From assembly GCA_040509755.1 (NCBI GenBank), contig JBEVKF010000065.1, forward strand, positions 1 to 42,352: a DNA stretch of 42,352 bases. The letters run 5' to 3'. Position numbers and translations under genes: made by a program. The notes under the pieces are model-generated. The model was given only the letters and a program-made list of their open reading frames with translations, ran no database searches and was not told the origin of the DNA. This document shows, one piece after another, positions 38,988-42,352 of the stretch. Positions within the stretch are counted from its first letter, which is position 1, and every line of letters begins with the position of its first letter. The stretch is from JACVRW01 sp040509755. GTDB taxonomy: Bacteria > Actinomycetota > Thermoleophilia > Solirubrobacterales > Thermoleophilaceae.

Positions 38988-39386
38988 ATGGAAAAGGTCA
39001 AAAAGACAGATCAAGAGTGGCGCGAGGAGCTTCCGCCCGAGCGCTTTCAAATCCTGCGCCAAAAGGGCACCGAGCCGCCCTTCACAGGCGCCTACACCTA
39101 CTCGAAGGCCGACGGCATGTACCGCTGCGGGGCCTGCGGCAACGAGCTGTTCAGCTCGGACTCGAAGTTCGAGTCCGGCAGCGGCTGGCCCAGCTTCACC
39201 GAGCCGGCGGTGGCCGACGCGGTCGAGCTGCACACCGATCACAGCCACGGCATGACTCGCACCGAGGTCACCTGCGCGCGCTGCGGCGGGCACCTGGGCC
39301 ACGTCTTTCCCGAGGGCCCCGGACCCGACGGCCAGCGCTACTGCATCAACTCGATCGCGCTCGACCTGGACGAGTCAGAGGCCTGA
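38988..39386 (+). CDS. msrB: Peptide-methionine (R)-S-oxide reductase
   Basis: Reduces methionine-R-sulfoxide in proteins; 132 residues, cytoplasmic. The zinc site is Cys47/Cys50 (RCGAC) and Cys96/Cys99 (CARCGG). The catalytic Cys119 is in RYCINSIALDL. The position often held by the resolving Cys (SGCGWPSF) is Ser65 here (SGSGWPSF), so this is a one-Cys type needing another reductant path. ATG 38988 is the clear start although the SD is weak. The last 12 nt overlap the 3' end of the convergent thiamine-precursor binding-protein gene. Confidence 0.96.
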   Translation: MEKVKKTDQEWREELPPERFQILRQKGTEPPFTGAYTYSKADGMYRCGACGNELFSSDSKFESGSGWPSFTEPAVADAVELHTDHSHGMTRTEVTCARCGGHLGHVFPEGPGPDGQRYCINSIALDLDESEA

Positions 39387-40373
39387 GCCGGGCAGGAGCC
39401 CGTTGTCATAGGCCGCGCGCGGGTCGGCCGGGTTCTCCAGCAGGCTGTTGTCCTGGAGCCAGGCCGCAAAGGCGTCCCACTCCGACGGGCTCTGCCAGCC
39501 GAAGGGCTTGCCCTCCGGCGGGAAGAACAGCGGGAGCGTCACGTCCACCACGGCGCGCTGCAGCTCTGCGTCGAGGTCCGGGTTGGCGTCGAGTAGGCCC
39601 TCGATCGCCTCGCCGGGGTTCGAGCGCAGGTCACGCGTGCCGCGCGAGAGCGCTCCGATGAACGCACGGAGCTTGTCGGCGTCGCGCTCGAGCGCGTCCT
39701 CGTTGGCCACGAGGACCAGCTCGTTGTAGGTCGGCACCCCGGCTTCCTCCATCCTGATGATCCGCGGCCGCTTGCCGCGCAGCCGCAGTTCTGTCCCCTC
39801 GTAGTTCCAGAACGCTCCGAGCGCGGCGTCGATCTTCCCGGTGATCAGCGCCGGTGAGAACGAGAAGCCGACATTGCGCTCCTTCACGCTGTCGGCGGGT
39901 ACCCCGGCCTCGCTGAGGATCGTCTGCAGGTAGGCCGACTGGTAGTCGATTCCCGCCGTGCCGACCGTCTTGCCCTTGAGGTCGGCCGGCTTCGCGATCT
40001 TCGCCGCGGGCAGCGAGATCAGCGCGGTCAGAGGCTTCTGGACGACCGCGCCGATGCTCACGACGCGCAGTCCCTGGTCGCGCGCGCGAAACACCTCAGG
40101 CTCATAGGAGATCGCGAGATCGACCCGCCCGGCCGCGACCTGCTTGATCGGCGCCGCGGGGTCGGGCGGCTGGCGAATCGTCACGTCGAGGCCGGCCTGC
40201 TTGAAGTGGCCGGCCGCCTCTGCCGCGTAGATGCCGGCGTGGTCGGCGTTGGGGAAGTAGTCGAGCATCAGCTCGACCTGCTTCGAGCCCGACGGCTCGA
40301 GCACGTCCTCCTTCTCGCCGCAGCCCGCGAGCGCGAGCGCCGCCAGCACGGCCAGGGGAGCCAGCTTCCTCAT
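39375..40373 (-). CDS. thiY: ABC substrate-binding lipoprotein, ThiY-like (thiamine precursor)
   Basis: Binding protein of 332 residues of the NMT1/THI5-like fold. A signal with lipobox LAGC (ALALAGCGEKE) anchors it outside the membrane. The mature start VELMLDYFPNADHAGIYAAE is typical of ThiY/THI5 proteins that bind hydroxymethylpyrimidine or its formylamino precursor, distinct from SsuA/TauA. ATG 40373 with GAAAGG upstream is chosen and overlaps the permease stop (ATGA); an in-frame GTG at 40403 is less likely. It is the third gene of a TPP-riboswitch-controlled operon, which supports the thiamine role. The exact ligand is inferred. Confidence 0.88.
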   Translation of the reverse strand: MRKLAPLAVLAALALAGCGEKEDVLEPSGSKQVELMLDYFPNADHAGIYAAEAAGHFKQAGLDVTIRQPPDPAAPIKQVAAGRVDLAISYEPEVFRARDQGLRVVSIGAVVQKPLTALISLPAAKIAKPADLKGKTVGTAGIDYQSAYLQTILSEAGVPADSVKERNVGFSFSPALITGKIDAALGAFWNYEGTELRLRGKRPRIIRMEEAGVPTYNELVLVANEDALERDADKLRAFIGALSRGTRDLRSNPGEAIEGLLDANPDLDAELQRAVVDVTLPLFFPPEGKPFGWQSPSEWDAFAAWLQDNSLLENPADPRAAYDNGLLPGSGL

Positions 40374-41122
40374 ACGAGCCTTTCTTCGGTGTTCCACGGA
40401 CACGCCACGCGCTCAGCCGCGGCCACGAGCGCGAACAGCGCCACGGCCATCGCTGTCAACAGCACGATCCCGGCGTACACGCGCGGAGTCTGGAGCTGGT
40501 TGTTGCCGAGCAGCACCAGCCGCCCGAGCCCCTCGTCCGCGCCCGCCCACTCGCCGAACACCGCGCCGATGACAGACACCGTAGCGGCCACCTTGAGCCC
40601 GCTGAACAGATCCGGCAGCGAGGCGGGCAGCTCGACCGTCCGCAGCGTGCGCATCCGCGACGCGCCCATGCTGCGCATCAGCTTGAGCAGCTCGGGCGGA
40701 GTCGAGCGCAGGCCGTCGAGCAGGTTGACGGTGATCGGGAAGAAGCAGATCAGCGCCACGATCGCGAGCTTCGGCCCCATGCCGTAGTCGAAGGCCAGGA
40801 CGAAGATCGGGGCGAGCACCACGATCGGGATCGCCTGCGAGCCGACCAGCAGCGGGTAGGCCGCGTCGCGCAGGGGCCGGACCAGGTGCATGCCCACGGC
40901 GACGCCCACCCCGGCCGCGACCGCGATGGCCAGGCCGAGCAGCACCTCGACGAGCGTGACGGCCGCGTTGTCGATCAGGAGCGACCAGTCCGCGCGCAAC
41001 GCGTTCCACGTCTCCACCGGGGACGCCAGCGTGAGGTCGTCGACCGAGTCGAGCGTGGCGACGCCCTGCCAGGCCAGCACGAACAGGGCGAGGAGGGCGC
41101 CCGCGAGAAGGACGCGGGTCAT
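40370..41122 (-). CDS. thiX: ABC transporter permease, ThiX-like
   Basis: Membrane permease of 250 residues with six helices, of the SsuC/TauC/ThiX type. The coupling loop ELLKLMRSMGASRMRTLRTV (EAA-like) follows FFPITVNLLDGLRSTPPE. The end AVFGEWAGADEGLGRLVLLG matches the family. ATG 41122 overlaps the ATPase stop by 4 nt, and its stop overlaps the binding-protein start. Operon order ATPase-permease-binding protein, all under the TPP riboswitch. Confidence 0.9.
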   Translation of the reverse strand: MTRVLLAGALLALFVLAWQGVATLDSVDDLTLASPVETWNALRADWSLLIDNAAVTLVEVLLGLAIAVAAGVGVAVGMHLVRPLRDAAYPLLVGSQAIPIVVLAPIFVLAFDYGMGPKLAIVALICFFPITVNLLDGLRSTPPELLKLMRSMGASRMRTLRTVELPASLPDLFSGLKVAATVSVIGAVFGEWAGADEGLGRLVLLGNNQLQTPRVYAGIVLLTAMAVALFALVAAAERVACPWNTEERLV

Positions 41123-41880
41123 GCCCTCAGCGCCTCCATGGCCCGCCCCCTGAGCTCGGCGAGCGCGGGATCGGTCAGCGAGCGCGGCCGCGCGGCGTCT
41201 ACGGCGAACTCGGCGACGATGCGGCCGGGACGGGGCGAGAGGACGACGATCCGGTCGGCCAGGAAGGCCGCCTCTTCGACGTCGTGGGTAACCAGCACGA
41301 CCGTCCGCGGCTCGACGGCGAGTGTGGCGGCCAGCCATTCCTGGAGGTCCGCGCGCGTGATCGCGTCGAGGGCGCCGAAGGGCTCGTCGAGCAGGAGCAG
41401 CGGCCGGCCGGCCAGCAGCGTGCGCAGGAAGGCGACGCGCTGGCGCATACCGCCCGACAGCGCCGCGGGGCGCGAGCGCTCGAACTCCGCCAGGCCGAAG
41501 CGCTCGAAGAGCGGCTCGGGGCGCCGGCGCGCCTCGGCCCTCGGTACGCGCTGGCACTCGAGCGCAAGGGCGGCGTTGCCGAGTGCGTCGCGCCAGGGCA
41601 GCAGCAGGTCGCGCTGGGGCATGTAGGCGCAGGCAGCGCGGCGCTCGGCGGCGCTTCCGGCCGCCTGCACGCGGATGACCCCTTCGTCGGGCTCCTGGAG
41701 CCCGGCCACCAGCTCGAGGAGGGTCGACTTGCCGCAGCCCGATGGGCCGACCACGGCGAGCACCTCTCCCGACCGGACCCGGAGGTTGATCTGGTCAAGC
41801 GCGGTCAGGGCGCCGTAGCGCCGCGTAACCATTTCGAAAGAAAGAGGCTCCGTTGTGGGAGCCTCGGCCTCGACTTGCAT
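41119..41880 (-). CDS. thiZ: ABC transporter ATPase, ThiZ-like
   Basis: ATPase of 253 residues of the SsuB/TauB/ThiZ type. Walker A VGPSGCGKST, Q-loop CAYMPQRDLLLPWRDALGNA, signature LSGGMRQR, Walker B LLLLDEPFGALD and the H-loop VTHDVEEA are all present. ATG 41880 is chosen because GGAGGGA lies just upstream at the end of the riboswitch; an ATG at 41898 in the same frame falls inside the conserved riboswitch core and cannot be the start. First gene of the thiamine-precursor import operon. Confidence 0.93.
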   Translation of the reverse strand: MQVEAEAPTTEPLSFEMVTRRYGALTALDQINLRVRSGEVLAVVGPSGCGKSTLLELVAGLQEPDEGVIRVQAAGSAAERRAACAYMPQRDLLLPWRDALGNAALALECQRVPRAEARRRPEPLFERFGLAEFERSRPAALSGGMRQRVAFLRTLLAGRPLLLLDEPFGALDAITRADLQEWLAATLAVEPRTVVLVTHDVEEAAFLADRIVVLSPRPGRIVAEFAVDAARPRSLTDPALAELRGRAMEALRA

Positions 41881-41883
41881 TGC

Positions 41884-41995
41884 TCCCTCCGCGGGCATTA
41901 CCCCACAGGTTCGAAGGGTCAGCGCCGGGCCGCGTCCACAACACGACAGGACGAAAGGGCGCTATCTCAGCCCGCTTTCCCGCGAGCCCCCCTGG
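41884..41995 (-). ncRNA. TPP riboswitch (THI element)
   Basis: On the minus strand the leader before the ABC operon has the conserved TPP aptamer elements in order: CCAGGGGG (from 41995), CTGAGA (41970-41965), a variable P3 arm, ACCCTT (41919-41914), GAACCTG (41912-41906), GGTAATGCC (41902-41894) and GGAGGGA (41890-41884). The final GGAGGGA is also the SD of the ATPase gene, 3 nt from its ATG, so ligand binding can hide it. That points to translational control: TPP shuts off import of a thiamine precursor. Confidence 0.93.
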
Positions 41996-42024
41996 TTTGC
42001 GCCGGGGATTCTATCGTTTAAGCC

Positions 42025-42352
42025 GTGGGCCGCTCGAACTTGTACGGAGGCATGCCGGAGCCGCACGGCCCACCGGGCATGGCCCCCCGGCTGCTGGAGT
42101 TCGCCGACGAGCTACGCCGCGAGGGAGTGGCGGTCGGGACGTCGGAGCTGCTCGACGCCTTCGGCGCGCTCGACGCGGTCAGCTGGACCTCTCGTGAGGA
42201 CTTTCGCGAGGCGCTCGCCGCGACGCTCGCAAAGTCGCAGGAGGACCGGCACGTGCTCGACGTGCTCTTCGACCGCTTCTTCTTTCGGGCGGTCGAGCAG
42301 CAGGCGGTCGAGCGCGGGCTGCGCGAGGAGCGCTTCCAGGGTGGTGAGGGGA
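42025..42352 (+). CDS. Probable CoxE-like / VWA-containing protein, N-terminal part (truncated by window edge)
   Basis: Frame open from GTG 42025 to the window end (109 codons). After a short Gly/Pro lead the sequence reads PRLLEFADELRREGVAVGTS and then LDAFGALDAVSWTSREDFRE, ALAATLAKSQEDRHVLDVLF and DRFFFRAVEQQAVERG. This is how CoxE-type proteins with a C-terminal VWA domain begin; they often work with MoxR ATPases. The start is uncertain: GTG 42025 (no SD, perhaps leaderless), ATG 42052 (SD too close) or ATG 42079. The VWA domain is outside the window, so the call is moderate. It is divergent from the thiamine operon. Confidence 0.6.
   Translation, partial: MGRSNLYGGMPEPHGPPGMAPRLLEFADELRREGVAVGTSELLDAFGALDAVSWTSREDFREALAATLAKSQEDRHVLDVLFDRFFFRAVEQQAVERGLREERFQGGEG

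Noticed and set aside
41881..41898. Earlier ATG start for the ThiZ-like ATPase
   Set aside because: The ATG and the following codons fall within the conserved 3' part of the TPP aptamer; a better SD and ATG lie at 41880.
41101..42030. Sulfonate or taurine (SsuABC/TauABC) identity of the ABC system
   Set aside because: The folds are similar, but the TPP riboswitch and the ThiY-like LDYFPNADHAGIYAAE start favour a thiamine precursor.

Overview
The window is about 42 kb of very GC-rich chromosomal DNA with dense coding, frequent GTG starts, many 4-nt ATGA/GTGA gene overlaps and several genes lacking a Shine-Dalgarno (SD) sequence. A complete Mce lipid-import operon, an actinobacterial-type integration host factor, a CGNR zinc-finger regulator, PucR/CdaR-type and Lrp-type regulators and a PknB-like kinase point to an actinomycete. 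The particular set resembles Thermoleophilia (Solirubrobacterales/Gaiellales); that class assignment is an inference from gene content. There are no IS elements, phage genes, tRNA/rRNA genes or CRISPR arrays, so this is core-like rather than acquired DNA.

Layout. 1-1416: 3' end of cobalamin-dependent methionine synthase. 1498-4213: a small secreted phospholipase A2-like protein, then a membrane Ser/Thr kinase with an extracellular beta-propeller. 4236-5150: an atypical SDR on the minus strand. 5316-8267: a nitrogen operon of ammonium channel, PII protein and PucR/CdaR-type regulator. 8290-11161 (minus): aldo/keto reductase, a DUF1611 (DgcN-like) protein and an enolase-superfamily epimerase (DgcA-like), a probable D-glutamate or related amino-acid route. 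11219-12014: a small Cys-rich protein and a lipoprotein.

12161-23585 is the centrepiece: two YrbE/MlaE permeases, an MlaF/MceG-like ATPase and six consecutive MCE proteins, a complete lipid/steroid importer, closed by a strong hairpin at 23594. It is followed by an RND/MMPL-like transporter coupled to a membrane-tethered thioredoxin-fold protein and a B3/B4-domain protein (23694-27738), then two lineage-type hypothetical genes and a VOC-fold protein.

29299-35171 carries the actinobacterial IHF, pyruvate kinase, a CGNR regulator divergent from a small GNAT-like protein, and an Lrp regulator divergent from an AzlC/AzlD/EamA exporter operon that ends in a 4-oxalocrotonate tautomerase-like gene. 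35235-37700 is a divergent pair, only 15 bp apart, of a PLP-dependent alpha-oxoamine synthase and a GNAT-fold acyltransferase-like protein; by analogy this could be a sphingoid/ceramide-type module. Next come a small repeat-bearing membrane protein, an AlkA-type DNA glycosylase and MsrB. 39375-41995 (minus) is a ThiY/X/Z-like ABC importer for a thiamine precursor, controlled by a clear TPP riboswitch at 41884-41995. The window ends in the start of a probable CoxE/VWA-type gene.

Most interesting points: a PII protein lacking Tyr51; the DgcA-DgcN-AKR operon; the self-contained Mce operon with its own ATPase and unusual acidic inserts; the divergent synthase/acyltransferase pair; the TPP riboswitch; and several inverted repeats that look like operators or bidirectional terminators.
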